64,000 nucleotides of DNA from Rummeliibacillus pycnus_A (lineage in GTDB: Bacteria; Bacillota; Bacilli; Bacillales_A; Planococcaceae), in the NCBI RefSeq assembly GCF_044359855.1, contig NZ_CP132291.1, positions 310,001 to 374,000 on the forward strand, given 5' to 3'. The notes beneath the pieces are model-generated. The model saw nothing but the letters and a program-made list of their open reading frames with translations. It searched no databases and was not told where the DNA came from. How positions within the stretch are numbered: position 1 is the stretch's first letter; the number at the start of each line of letters is the position of its first letter. Made by a program: the position numbers and the translations under genes. Positions 18,451-27,706 of the stretch are shown one piece after another.

Positions 18451-19317
18451 TCAGAAAATAGAATAGAAAACTGTAATTAAATATCCACAAATCCCAATTT
18501 GAATGAAAAGACTTAACCATATTAAAATAGGGCGATAACTACTGATCAATAAACTACATAGCCAAAGAAACGTTAAAATAACAGCCGGTAGTAATCTTGA
18601 TATATCTGACGCACTTCCAAAAACCAAAAAACCGAAAAGTATTACTAAAGTATAAAAAATTACAATTATGCCACTGAGGGAATTACAAATTACAATGAAG
18701 ATACGATTTTTTGTTTTAAATGATTTGAATTGGCTTTTAACAGGTTGATAAATAGCACCAAGAATCATATTAACTATGATTAGAATTAACAATACAATTG
18801 CAAGTATACGAGAAATCCACGGGATAACTTGATCTAATGGTCCATCGGCTAGTAAAATTCCGAAAAACCATACAAGTATATAAAAAAAGCAAAATAAGAT
18901 AAATATCATCCGATATCTAGCAATAAGTAATTGCTTTTTAGATAAAAAGATAGTTAGAACTGTCATAATACCCATCATTGTAATCCATAAATAAGGAAGG
19001 TCGATGTTAATATTTTCAATTAATAACTTAAAGATTACAAAAACTGTGAAAACCACAGAGGTTATTGCAAGCAAATACATAGCCATTGTTCGCTGAGGAG
19101 AGAAGGATTTTGTTAAAGCTTTTCCAACTTCATCAGCTTCTCCGAAATCCGCTATTGTCTTTTCTATAGCTTTGATTTCTGTAAACCCTTGGCGAATATA
19201 GTTTTCTTTTTTCTCGTTTAATAAAGAAGTTAATTCGGATTTCAAATTTCGATACTCATCTTTGTTTACTTCAACACGCTCTAAAATAAGATCGATATAC
19301 CTGTCTATATTAGACAT
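18451..19317 (-). CDS. HAAS-domain membrane protein, PadR partner
   Basis: A 288-residue protein. The N-terminal 80 residues (YIDLILERVEVNKDEYRNLK, then TEIKAIEKTIADFGEADEVG) form the helical HAAS domain found in membrane proteins paired with PadR regulators. About seven membrane helices follow. The start is ATG 19317, one base after the stop of padR, with GGAGG inside the end of padR: tight coupling. By context it is a membrane sensor or the regulated target of the PadR protein; the signal is not known. Confidence 0.8.
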   Translation of the reverse strand: MSNIDRYIDLILERVEVNKDEYRNLKSELTSLLNEKKENYIRQGFTEIKAIEKTIADFGEADEVGKALTKSFSPQRTMAMYLLAITSVVFTVFVIFKLLIENINIDLPYLWITMMGIMTVLTIFLSKKQLLIARYRMIFILFCFFYILVWFFGILLADGPLDQVIPWISRILAIVLLILIIVNMILGAIYQPVKSQFKSFKTKNRIFIVICNSLSGIIVIFYTLVILFGFLVFGSASDISRLLPAVILTFLWLCSLLISSYRPILIWLSLFIQIGICGYLITVFYSIF

Positions 19318-19318
19318 A

Positions 19319-19642
19319 TTATTTTTCCTCCAATGCAGATTCAATTAGAATATTAATCTTTCGCCATCCTTCTAACTTTTCTTCAAATAAAGCACGTCCA
19401 GAAGTTGTTATCCGATAATACTTTCTTCTGCCTCCTAAATGTTCCTCACCCCAATAAGATTCAATGTAGGATTTTTTTTCTAATCGCTTTAAAAGTGAAT
19501 ACAGAGAACCTTCACTGATTTTAAGAGTATTTTCACTTGCTTCGTACACTTCCTTTAGAATGCCACCCCCATATTTATCCGCTTTCACCATTCTAGAAAG
19601 AATAATTAACTCCAAGCTACCTCGTAATTGTTCCTTATCCAT
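19319..19642 (-). CDS. PadR family transcriptional regulator
   Basis: A 107-residue winged-helix repressor. The PadR signature runs from LELIILSRMVKADKYGG through SEGSLYSLLKRLEKKSYI (recognition helix, residues 40-58) to the wing GGRRKYYRIT. The short C-terminal helix is the dimer arm. It leads a two-gene operon with the HAAS membrane protein, the usual pairing. A palindrome over its promoter suggests autorepression. Confidence 0.92.
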   Translation of the reverse strand: MDKEQLRGSLELIILSRMVKADKYGGGILKEVYEASENTLKISEGSLYSLLKRLEKKSYIESYWGEEHLGGRRKYYRITTSGRALFEEKLEGWRKINILIESALEEK

Positions 19643-19670
19643 TCGTCTTCACAACCTTAACTTACTTTTG

Positions 19671-19708
19671 TTAAGTACATAATACAACGAGGTACTTAAT
19701 AGTGTCAA
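19671..19708 (-). promoter_or_regulatory. padR promoter overlapped by a palindromic operator
   Basis: On the minus strand: TTGACA (19703-19708), 18 bases, TATTAT (19679-19684). An inverted repeat, TTAAGTAC (19671-19678) and GTACTTAA (19692-19699), places one arm between the two boxes and the other just after the -10 box. PadR regulators bind such two-armed ATGT/ACAT-like sites, so this is a likely autoregulatory operator. Confidence 0.65.
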
Positions 19709-19846
19709 AATATTTTTTCAATTTATTTTTTTCTCACAATTGTCTTATAGGGTAAAATAAATGAAGGGAAAAAATGGATTTTGTCGAATGATTATTATTA
19801 AGGAAATAAATCCAAATCTTAAAGTTTTAATAAGGGGATCTAGAGA

Positions 19847-20527
19847 ATGATAAAAGCAGTTATTTTTGATTTAGATGGGACATTACTTAATCGAAAAGCT
19901 TCAGTTGCTTCCTTTATTGAAAATCAGTATGAACGATTGCTTGTATATCTTTCTCATATTCAGAAAGATTCATATGTTAAACGATTTATTGAGTTAGATA
20001 ATGACGGTAATGTATGGAAAGATAAAGTATATAGTCAACTGATAAATGAATATAAAATTTCTGGTATGACAACTGAGGATTTATTAGAGGATTATCTTAC
20101 GGAATTTAAACATCATTGCAAGGCTTTTGAAAATCTTAAAGAAGTGCTTTCTCAGCTAAAAAAGCAGGGGTTATCGATAGGAATGATTACAAATGGATTT
20201 GGACAGTTTCAGTTAGATAATATAAGAGCTTTAAATATTGAAGAGTATTTTGATGTAATCAGTATTTCTGAATGGGAAGGCTTAAAAAAGCCCAATCCAC
20301 AAATATTTGAACGTACATTAAAAAAGTTAGGAGTAAAAGCTACTGAAAGTGTATTTATCGGAGATCATCCGAAACATGATATCGAAGCAGCTAAAAGCAT
20401 CGGTATGATAGCGATTTGGAAAAGCGAATTAACTTATGAAACTGTACAAGCAGATTACATTGTAAACAATTTAATAGAAATTCCACGAATTGTTCAAGTA
20501 ATGGAAAAAGAGAAGAATTCCATTTGA
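19847..20527 (+). CDS. HAD family hydrolase
   Basis: A 226-residue phosphatase-type HAD protein. Motif I is FDLDGTLLN (nucleophile Asp 8), motif II ITNGF, motif III Lys in LKKPNPQIF, and motif IV GDHPKHDIEAAKS. A helical cap lies between motifs I and II (subclass I). Probable substrates are small phosphorylated metabolites. AGGGGAT precedes the ATG. The MFS gene starts 58 bases after it and may share its transcript. Confidence 0.88.
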   Translation: MIKAVIFDLDGTLLNRKASVASFIENQYERLLVYLSHIQKDSYVKRFIELDNDGNVWKDKVYSQLINEYKISGMTTEDLLEDYLTEFKHHCKAFENLKEVLSQLKKQGLSIGMITNGFGQFQLDNIRALNIEEYFDVISISEWEGLKKPNPQIFERTLKKLGVKATESVFIGDHPKHDIEAAKSIGMIAIWKSELTYETVQADYIVNNLIEIPRIVQVMEKEKNSI

Positions 20528-20585
20528 AATAATCTAGTAAAATAAATTTTGAAAATTCAATTACATAATTATTCGGAGGCATAAT

Positions 20586-21800
20586 ATGGGGAGTTTGAAG
20601 AAATATTCACTTTTATTTAGTGGGATAGGGATATCTAATTTAGGCAACTGGATATATCTAATAGCTTTGAATTTATTGATATTAGACATGACAAATTCTA
20701 TGACAGCTATAGCTGGTATCTATATTGTAGGTCCAATAGCCAGAATATTAACAAGCTTATGGGCTGGGTCCGTAATAGATCGTATGAATAAAAGGCAATT
20801 AATGATAGTAACTGATGTATTAAGAGGTATGGTAGTTCTATTAGTTCCCTTTATCCATTCTATTTGGGGAATTTATGCAATTATATTTGCGACAAGCATT
20901 GCTGGAGCATTCTTTGGACCAAGCTCAACTTTTTATATTTCAAAATCTGTAGATGATCCAGATAAGAAAAAATTTAATTCAATAATGGGTGTATTGAATA
21001 CAGGAGCATTTTGTACAGGTCCAGCTATTGCAGGTTTTTTGATAGGACTTTCTGGTATAACATGGTGCATTATTATTAATGCAGTTTCATTTTTCATCTG
21101 TGCATTCTGTATCTATTTATTACCGGATATTCAAGATGAAAATTCTAAAAAACGCGTCTCAATTAACTTGAAAGTAATAAAAGATGATTGGCGAATCGTA
21201 AAGAATTTTATGATAGGAGAACGATACTTTACTAAAATCTATTTGTTATTCCAAGCCACTTTAATGATAGCATTTGCTCTCGATTCACAGGAGGCTACTT
21301 TTATTAAACATGATTTAGAGCAATCTGAAAAAATGTATGGATTGATAGTTAGTCTGACAGGTATTGGGGCTGTTGTTGGTGCATCTGCATCGGTTGCTCT
21401 AGTAAAGTTCTTATCACTTCAAGCATATTTAGGTATTGGAATGTTTTTAACTTCGGTTGGATATTTATTGTTCTATTGCTCAACAGGATTTTGGTCAGCA
21501 ACATCAGCTTTTCTTTTATTGGGATTCTTTATGTCATTTAGTAATGCAGGATTTGATACTTTTTATCAAAAAAATGTACCTTCAAATATTATGGGGCGTT
21601 TTGGAGGAAGTGTTTCTATACTTCAAAATGTATTACAAATTACTCTTACGATTATTCTTGGAGGTCTTGCCGATTTGTTTTCTTTACAAATTGTAGCTAT
21701 ATTATTTGCAGCAACAAGTGTTTTGGTAGCAGCTATTTTGTGCTTTGGTGTTTTCGACAAAGAACATAACAGCTATTATATTGAATCGGAAAATACGTAA
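20586..21800 (+). CDS. MFS exporter (drug/macrolide efflux type)
   Basis: A 404-residue membrane protein of about 12 helices. The loop GSVIDRMNKRQLMI after helix 2 is the MFS A-motif as in the MFS_3/DHA3 exporters, and FFGPSSTFYISKSV matches the same family. These proteins export hydrophobic drugs or siderophores; no substrate can be read here. GGAGG before the ATG. Same family as the gene at 46634. Confidence 0.85.
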   Translation: MGSLKKYSLLFSGIGISNLGNWIYLIALNLLILDMTNSMTAIAGIYIVGPIARILTSLWAGSVIDRMNKRQLMIVTDVLRGMVVLLVPFIHSIWGIYAIIFATSIAGAFFGPSSTFYISKSVDDPDKKKFNSIMGVLNTGAFCTGPAIAGFLIGLSGITWCIIINAVSFFICAFCIYLLPDIQDENSKKRVSINLKVIKDDWRIVKNFMIGERYFTKIYLLFQATLMIAFALDSQEATFIKHDLEQSEKMYGLIVSLTGIGAVVGASASVALVKFLSLQAYLGIGMFLTSVGYLLFYCSTGFWSATSAFLLLGFFMSFSNAGFDTFYQKNVPSNIMGRFGGSVSILQNVLQITLTIILGGLADLFSLQIVAILFAATSVLVAAILCFGVFDKEHNSYYIESENT

Positions 21801-21877
21801 TCGCAAGATAACATTCTTTTAAAAATGTATTTAAGAAGAAAAAATTAAAATCATAGTTACATAAATGGAGGGATATA

Positions 21878-22240
21878 GTGAGGGGATTTTCGGTTATAGC
21901 ATTGTCTATTGTATTCTTTTTTGTATTTGGTTCATCTACGTCTATAGCTAAGACAAAAGACGACATGGATTTTTTACTTATACCTTATCAAAAAGTACTG
22001 GATAACCTAAGTAAGGAATTTGGAATTACTTTTTATGTTGAAGATGAAATTAAAGAAAAATTATATAGCAATGTAAAAGATATGACACCAAAAAAATTTG
22101 AGCAATCACTTAGAGATCAATTCAAACAAGCTCAGCAGTACATGCATGATTCTTCTTATGACAATGGTGAATACGGCTCATTTGGATCTAGAAACATCCC
22201 GAATGCTCAAGGGGTTTTACCAACCACACCACTTAAATAA
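21878..22240 (+). CDS. Small exported protein, unknown
   Basis: A 120-residue protein beginning at GTG behind GGAGGG, with a signal peptide (VIALSIVFFFVFGSSTSIA, cut likely near residue 24). The mature part is charged and helical up to about residue 90 and then ends in a Gly/Ser/Pro-rich tail. No family recognised. It follows the MFS exporter by 77 bases. Confidence 0.6.
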   Translation: MRGFSVIALSIVFFFVFGSSTSIAKTKDDMDFLLIPYQKVLDNLSKEFGITFYVEDEIKEKLYSNVKDMTPKKFEQSLRDQFKQAQQYMHDSSYDNGEYGSFGSRNIPNAQGVLPTTPLK

Positions 22241-22427
22241 CATAAAATTAAGAAAAGCTTAGTCTCCATAAATTTTGAAGCTGAGCTTTGAATTTCAATG
22301 AATATTCGGAAATCTATAAGTGTGCTTCAATTATCATTTGAATCTAATTTATTCTTAAGTGAATCAATATCATAATGCAAATTTCATATGAAATATTCGA
22401 GCATATAATAATATCATTCTTTTGTTC

Positions 22428-22700
22428 ATTGTGGAGCGAAAGACGGCGAGTCCTCGAAAATGCATTCGCATTTCCTTCTTGCAACGAAGCTATCGAAGCG
22501 ATGCAGGAGCACATCTTTTAAGGAACAAAACCTAAGAACGCCACGTCCTGTGGCAACGGCTTCGTAACCAACATTGTGTTGGCCCGAGGAGATTGAAGCC
22601 AAGCCCGTGGAAAGCTCCTGTAGCGGAACATCCAAATCTGAATACGGAAAAGTAAATGTGGTGAAATTTTCGTATTTAAAAATCGAAAATGGATGTATGA
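22428..22700 (+). repeat. Dispersed GC-rich repeat, copy 3, expanded
   Basis: Starts like copy 2 (TTGTGG, GCGAAAGACGGCGA) and ends like it (CCCGAGGAGATTGAAGCC, AAGCCCGTGGAAAGC, GTAGCGGAACATCCAAATCT and the AT-rich tail), but the middle is longer by about 85 bases and includes AAAATGCATTCGCATTT, itself an inverted repeat, and the block CGAAGCTATCGAAGCGATGC seen as a variant in copy 1. No gene. Confidence 0.7.
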
Positions 22701-22795
22701 AATTAATTAATTAATTCACTGTAAGAAAAATGAATATTTGTTAATAAAAAATGAGTATATAAAATACAAATACATATAGATAGGGAGGGGAAAAT

Positions 22796-23257
22796 GTGAA
22801 AAGAATAGTTGGATTATTACTTTTATGTATAATGGCTTTAACTTTATTTGCTTGTGGGCAAGATCAAGCAAGCGAAAAAGATGTTTTGAAGCTTCTAAAA
22901 GATTACAAGACAGTACAGTATAATATTAAAGATCCTTCGAACCCACCATCTGGAATAGAGATAGGAAAAAAAGTGAAAGTGTACTTTTCAGAAGATGAGT
23001 TTGAAAGACAGATGGCTAATCGAGTTTTTCAATTAGCTCCAGAAATATCGAAAACTTCAGATAAAAGCATCCAATTAGAAAATGTTAAGCTAAAGAAAGC
23101 TAAAGAAAATAAAGATGGGTCAATTGATTACAATTACACATTGAAATTGAAATTTTATGATGATCAATCCTCTGAAGTTATTGAAAAAAATGGTCAATTA
23201 ACAGTTGATGGGCTTAAAATAACTCGTGATCTGGAAGAACATGCTCTTAAAATGTAA
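22796..23257 (+). CDS. Putative lipoprotein
   Basis: A 153-residue lipoprotein, GTG start after GGGAGGGG (an ATG two bases earlier leads straight into a stop). Signal LLLLCIMALTLFAC with the lipobox Cys at about residue 20. The mature domain has a helix with DEFERQMANRVFQLAP, then LENVKLKKAKENKDG and a strand pair. A truncated relative lies at 24166, and two likely distant relatives at 8972 and 27707. Function unknown. A strong terminator follows. Confidence 0.75.
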   Translation: MKRIVGLLLLCIMALTLFACGQDQASEKDVLKLLKDYKTVQYNIKDPSNPPSGIEIGKKVKVYFSEDEFERQMANRVFQLAPEISKTSDKSIQLENVKLKKAKENKDGSIDYNYTLKLKFYDDQSSEVIEKNGQLTVDGLKITRDLEEHALKM

Positions 23258-23275
23258 ATTATAATATATCTAATA

Positions 23276-23307
23276 AAAAAGAAGCATCTACAATAGATGC
23301 TTCTTTT
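23276..23307 (+). terminator. Rho-independent terminator
   Basis: GAAGCATCTA (23281-23290) pairs with TAGATGCTTC (23294-23303), followed by TTTT and preceded by a run of A, so it can work in both directions. Confidence 0.8.
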
Positions 23308-23482
23308 GGTATTTTTTAAGAAGTTAAAAATTTTCGTACAGCATTTACTGACATATAATTAAATATGTAGTTAAGTGATGGATGGGATACTATCCTATAA
23401 ATTTAACTATAGCTTTCCCATTGCCAGTGCTTGCACCAGTGATATTACTTTTTTGTCTTGTTGTATCAAATTACTCATTTGA

Positions 23483-23962
23483 TCATCCTTCATTCAATAA
23501 TTTTTCCCATTCCTCAAATGATAACTTATCTGTCATATGTTGCAGGAAATCAGGAACTTCAACATAACACATCAATTCTAAACTGTTTCCATCTGGATCT
23601 TGAAAGTAAACCGAAGCATTATTTTGGTATGGACGAACAAATGGTTCTATAGAATTACTACTACCAAAGGGTACAGCATCAATTTGAATAGAATCTAACC
23701 ATTTTAAAGACGCTTTTAAGTCATCATATGAAACTTCAAAAGCAATATGTCGTAGAGAAGGGTGATAAGGAGCTTGATACTCTTTTCCCTCCCATAATCC
23801 TAACCAGCTTCTACCTTCTTCAATCCAAAAGAAAGCAATTTTATCATTACGCCAAGCCAATTTCAAGCCTAATTTTTCATAAAAGTTTATTGATGTACTT
23901 AAATGTTTTACCGGTAAATGTGATTCATATAAACCCTTTATCAAATTCTCCAACTCCTTCAT
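23483..23962 (-). CDS. VOC family protein (glyoxalase/bleomycin-resistance fold)
   Basis: A 159-residue protein of two beta-alpha-beta-beta-beta modules: LPVKHLSTSINFYEKLGLK (about residues 16-34), RHIAFEVSYDDLKASL, and DPDGNSLELMCY near residue 125. Candidate metal ligands are His 19, His 72 and the Glu of LELM. Members include lyases, dioxygenases and resistance proteins; none can be chosen here. GGAG box upstream on the minus strand. Confidence 0.8.
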   Translation of the reverse strand: MKELENLIKGLYESHLPVKHLSTSINFYEKLGLKLAWRNDKIAFFWIEEGRSWLGLWEGKEYQAPYHPSLRHIAFEVSYDDLKASLKWLDSIQIDAVPFGSSNSIEPFVRPYQNNASVYFQDPDGNSLELMCYVEVPDFLQHMTDKLSFEEWEKLLNEG

Positions 23963-24165
23963 TTATTTAAATCTATTATCAATATACGGTAAATTCAGAA
24001 TTTTAAAATCAATCAAAGGTCTAAACTTGCTTATTTTATATTTTGCTAAATGTAATAACGGAAAAAAGAAGAAATTAAATTCAGCAAGATGCAAAATAGC
24101 AGATATACACTACATCTAGATAGTTTGAAGTTAAGCCGGTCATAGTTTGTATATAGGTTTGCTGA

Positions 24166-24270
24166 CTGGAACTTAAATACGTGAAAGGATTCTCACTAGA
24201 AAATGAGTTTGAAAAACACATGCTCTATCGTGTTATTCAATTAGCACCGGATACGGATATAGAAAGTTAA
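24166..24270 (+). pseudogene. Fragment of a lipoprotein gene related to 22796-23257
   Basis: After a stop at 24163-24165 the frame reads LELKYVKGFSLENEFEKHM and RVIQLAP before stop 24268-24270. This lines up with KVKVYFSEDEFERQMANR and RVFQLAP of the lipoprotein 1.2 kb upstream. No signal peptide, no C-terminal half, no good ribosome binding site: a remnant of a tandem duplicate. Confidence 0.65.
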
Positions 24271-24387
24271 AAAACTCCTACTTTATAATTTGTTTAAAAC
24301 TGGAATCAATAGTAGTATTAAGGCGCTATCTAGTATATTATTAAAATATAACAATATTTGTATATTCAAAAGAGAAGGTGTCAATGA

Positions 24388-26535
24388 TTGCGTCGAAATA
24401 ATACAACAAACAAAATACATGAAAAGCTTTCATTTCGTATGAATGTTCTTTTCTTCTCTATTTTTGTCTTATTTTCAATCCTTATTTTACGATTGGGTTA
24501 CATGCAAATCGTAAAAGGAAATGACTATGTTAGAGCATTACAGCAAACAGAAGAAGTAACAGTTAATACTAGTGTACCACGGGGGCGAATTTATGATCGT
24601 CAAGGAAGAGTATTAGTCGATAATAAGCCGAAAAATGCGATTACGTATACGAAACTTCAATCTACAACAAGTGATGAAATGTTAAAAACAGCAAGAAAAT
24701 TAGCAACGCTCATTAAGATGGATACAAGTAAAATTGCATTACGAGATAAACAAGATTTTTGGATCAAGCTACATAATAAAGAAGCTTATGCAAAGGTTTC
24801 GAAAAGTGAACAAGATGCGATTAATAAAAGCCAAAAAATAGCTGCTACAGATAAACAAGCTGAGATCGATAAATTAGTACGAGATAGGATTACAAAATCA
24901 GATCTGAAAAGTTTAACGAAAAAAGACTTACAAGTTTTAGCGATTTACAGCAAAATGATTGCAGGTTATAACTTATCACCACAAATCATAAAAAGTGATC
25001 ATGTAACAGATAAAGAATTCGCTGTTGTTTCAGAACATTTATTTGATTTACCAAATGTCAACACAACTACTGATTGGGATCGTGTTAAAAATTCTGATTT
25101 AAGTATTCTTGGCTCTACCACATCCCCAACTGAAGGTATACCAAAAGATAAATTAGATTACTATTTAGCTCGAAATTATTCGAGGAATGACCGAGTTGGG
25201 AAAAGTTACATAGAGGAAGAATATGAAGAAGTACTACAAGGGCAAAAAGCAGTGGTGAAAAGTGAAACAAATGGATCTGGACAAGTAGTTGATACAACTA
25301 CCGTATCTGAAGGAGCACCTGGTAATGACTTAGTTTTAACTGTTGATAGTGAATTGCAATTACAATTAGATAAGATTGTAGAGAAGCAATTGCTTACTGC
25401 AAAATCACAAGGTGGTGCCTACTTATTGGACCGTGCCTTTTTAGTCATGATGAATCCAAATACAGGTGAAATCTTATCAATGGTAGGAAAAAAACTTGAT
25501 ACAGATGAAAAAGGGAATACCTCAGTTAATGATTATGCAATTGGTACATTCACCTCTTCCTATGAAGTAGGTTCTGTTGTTAAACCGGCAACATTGCTAA
25601 CGGGTTACTCTCTAGGTGCAATTAAGCCGGGACAAGTATTACTAGATACCCCTATAAATATTGCTGGTACGATAAAAAAATCTATTTTTAACCCATCTGG
25701 TGCTATGTATTTAGATGACTTAACTGCTTTAGAACGTTCTTCTAACGTTTATATGTTTCAAACAGCGTTTAGAATTGCTGGAGTTAATTATGTACCTGGT
25801 GCTGGTTTACGTATAGATGCTAATAATTTTGCTAAAGTCCGTAATTCTTTTGCGCAGTTTGGCTTAGGTGTTGAAACGGGTATTGATCTTCCTGGCGAAG
25901 CAACAGGAGTTAAAGGACAGGAAACCCTTTCTGGTAAATTTCTTGACCTAGTCATTGGGCAATATGATACGTTTACGCCGCTACAATTAGCCCAGTATGT
26001 TTCGACCATTGCCAATGGAGGTAAGAGAATACAACCACATTTATTAAAAGAAATTCGGGAACCTTCAGAAGATGGAAAAACAATAGGCAAGATTATTGAA
26101 GAAGTAAAACCTAACGTTTTGAATATTATTGATAATTCACAAGAGGAAATCAAACATGTGAAAAATGGGATGCACCGCGTATACTTTGGAAATCAAGGCT
26201 CAGCCGCTTCTAAGTTTAAAGACGCTAACTTTGACGCAGCAGGGAAAACAGGTACTGCGGAAGTTGTATACTATGGTCCTAAAAAAACATCATATGGTAC
26301 AAAAACATTGACAATAACACATATCGGATTTGCCCCATATGACAATCCAGAAATTGCGTATGCAGTTGTCATTCCATGGGTTACTACTTCAGGTTCAATC
26401 ACTAATCCTACCAATAACATCATCGCAAGACAGGCTATTGAAAAGTATTTTGAACTACAAAAGAAAAAAACAAAAAATGCCGAAGAAACTGTTGGACAAA
26501 AAATTCAAAAATCTACAACGGATAAAAGAAACTGA
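24388..26535 (+). CDS. Penicillin-binding protein 2 (class B transpeptidase, PbpA/PbpH type)
   Basis: A 715-residue cell-wall DD-transpeptidase anchored by one N-terminal helix (residues 18-40). The dimerisation domain begins with RGRIYDRQGRVL. The catalytic motifs are SVVK (nucleophile Ser in YEVGSVVKPA, about residue 396), SSN (about 452) and KTGTAE (about 618). Length and layout match the rod-shape transpeptidases PbpA and PbpH of Bacillus, which cross-link lateral wall. It starts at TTG 24388 behind GAAGGTG; the ATG four bases earlier is in another frame and ends at once. The tail is lysine-rich. Confidence 0.9.
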   Translation: MRRNNTTNKIHEKLSFRMNVLFFSIFVLFSILILRLGYMQIVKGNDYVRALQQTEEVTVNTSVPRGRIYDRQGRVLVDNKPKNAITYTKLQSTTSDEMLKTARKLATLIKMDTSKIALRDKQDFWIKLHNKEAYAKVSKSEQDAINKSQKIAATDKQAEIDKLVRDRITKSDLKSLTKKDLQVLAIYSKMIAGYNLSPQIIKSDHVTDKEFAVVSEHLFDLPNVNTTTDWDRVKNSDLSILGSTTSPTEGIPKDKLDYYLARNYSRNDRVGKSYIEEEYEEVLQGQKAVVKSETNGSGQVVDTTTVSEGAPGNDLVLTVDSELQLQLDKIVEKQLLTAKSQGGAYLLDRAFLVMMNPNTGEILSMVGKKLDTDEKGNTSVNDYAIGTFTSSYEVGSVVKPATLLTGYSLGAIKPGQVLLDTPINIAGTIKKSIFNPSGAMYLDDLTALERSSNVYMFQTAFRIAGVNYVPGAGLRIDANNFAKVRNSFAQFGLGVETGIDLPGEATGVKGQETLSGKFLDLVIGQYDTFTPLQLAQYVSTIANGGKRIQPHLLKEIREPSEDGKTIGKIIEEVKPNVLNIIDNSQEEIKHVKNGMHRVYFGNQGSAASKFKDANFDAAGKTGTAEVVYYGPKKTSYGTKTLTITHIGFAPYDNPEIAYAVVIPWVTTSGSITNPTNNIIARQAIEKYFELQKKKTKNAEETVGQKIQKSTTDKRN

Positions 26536-26570
26536 TTAAGCGAATTCTGAAATCAGGGAGCATGGAATCT

Positions 26571-27584
26571 ATGATTATTGAAAGAAGACTAAGTGACAAA
26601 TTTAAATCGGTTGTTACGCATGTTAAAAATACATCTAAATTAGTCGATTGTTCTGGCGCTGCTATTATTATTATACAAAGCGATAAAATAGTGACTGAGA
26701 AGTATTGGGGGAAGCAATCAAAATCTGAAAATGCAAGATTAATTCAACCCGATACACAATTTCACGTTGCTTCAGTAAGGAAAAGTTATATCGGTTTTGC
26801 AGTCGCATATGCAATACACAAGGGATCTATTTCTTCAATTGATGATCCAGTAGAAAAATACCTTCCTTTCCTAGAACCTGATTTGATAAGAGGGACTACG
26901 ATTAGGCACTTATTAACGCATACGCATGGATTATTGATTAGTATTGGAGAAGTGCAAAGGGAGTTCTTGCCAGAAAGCAATTGGGCATATCGTGGAACTG
27001 GAATTGACATGTTAACGCAAATTGTCAAAATTACAACTGGTAAAACAGTATCAGAGATAGTTTTGGAACAAGTATTCGAACCATTAAATTTCAAGGAAAG
27101 TGGATGGTATGGAGAATTAACTGAAAATCTTGTTGATGTGATTAGAAAGCCGAATGACCAAAGTTGGTATACAAGCAAAAGTACAGCTGGCGATAAAATG
27201 AATATGTATGTGTCTGCAAGAGAATTGGCAAAATGGGGATACCTTCATCTAAAACAGGGATGTATAGATGGAAAACAGGCTGTTACAAAGGAAATAATTA
27301 ATTTGTCTACATCACTTATAAGTCCCAAGACACTAGACTCGGATCTTCCTCAAAACGGCTATTTATGGTTCGTTAAGGACTTACCTTCGATGAAAACGGA
27401 AATAGGCGGAAATGTACCGAAAGGCTCCTATCAAATTTTAGGTTATACAGGTGTTACATTGTTAGTTATTCCTAAGTACGATATAGTGGCTGTCCGTGCA
27501 TTTAATAGTTTTGGTTCTCCCAATGGATATGACTATTTGTCTGACGTGAGAAGTTTTGGTGATACAGTAATCAGTTGTAAATAG
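26571..27584 (+). CDS. Serine hydrolase, beta-lactamase/class C fold
   Basis: A 337-residue enzyme of the beta-lactamase superfamily. The SxxK motif is SVRK in FHVASVRKSYIG (about residue 68), followed by HLLTHTHGL, typical of the esterase/DD-peptidase group. A Tyr in WAYRGTG is the second motif. No signal peptide, so it is probably cytoplasmic and not a secreted lactamase. The GGGAG box at 26556-26560 suits ATG 26571 better than ATG 26562. It follows the PBP gene by 35 bases and may share its transcript. Confidence 0.8.
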   Translation: MIIERRLSDKFKSVVTHVKNTSKLVDCSGAAIIIIQSDKIVTEKYWGKQSKSENARLIQPDTQFHVASVRKSYIGFAVAYAIHKGSISSIDDPVEKYLPFLEPDLIRGTTIRHLLTHTHGLLISIGEVQREFLPESNWAYRGTGIDMLTQIVKITTGKTVSEIVLEQVFEPLNFKESGWYGELTENLVDVIRKPNDQSWYTSKSTAGDKMNMYVSARELAKWGYLHLKQGCIDGKQAVTKEIINLSTSLISPKTLDSDLPQNGYLWFVKDLPSMKTEIGGNVPKGSYQILGYTGVTLLVIPKYDIVAVRAFNSFGSPNGYDYLSDVRSFGDTVISCK

Positions 27585-27706
27585 TTATTCCTAGCTTGAT
27601 TATAAAAATTAGTTCTAGACTATTGAAATTAATTTTTGATGCGATTCCTGATTACCTAAAAGCAATTCAATACATTAAATCTCTTTAAAATAGGAGGAGT
27701 TTTAGT

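Noticed and set aside
22426..22635. Minus-strand frame across repeat copy 3
   Set aside because: Same reason as for copies 1 and 2.
24383..24404. ATG at 24384 as start of the penicillin-binding protein
   Set aside because: It is in a different frame and meets a stop after five codons; TTG 24388 opens the real frame.
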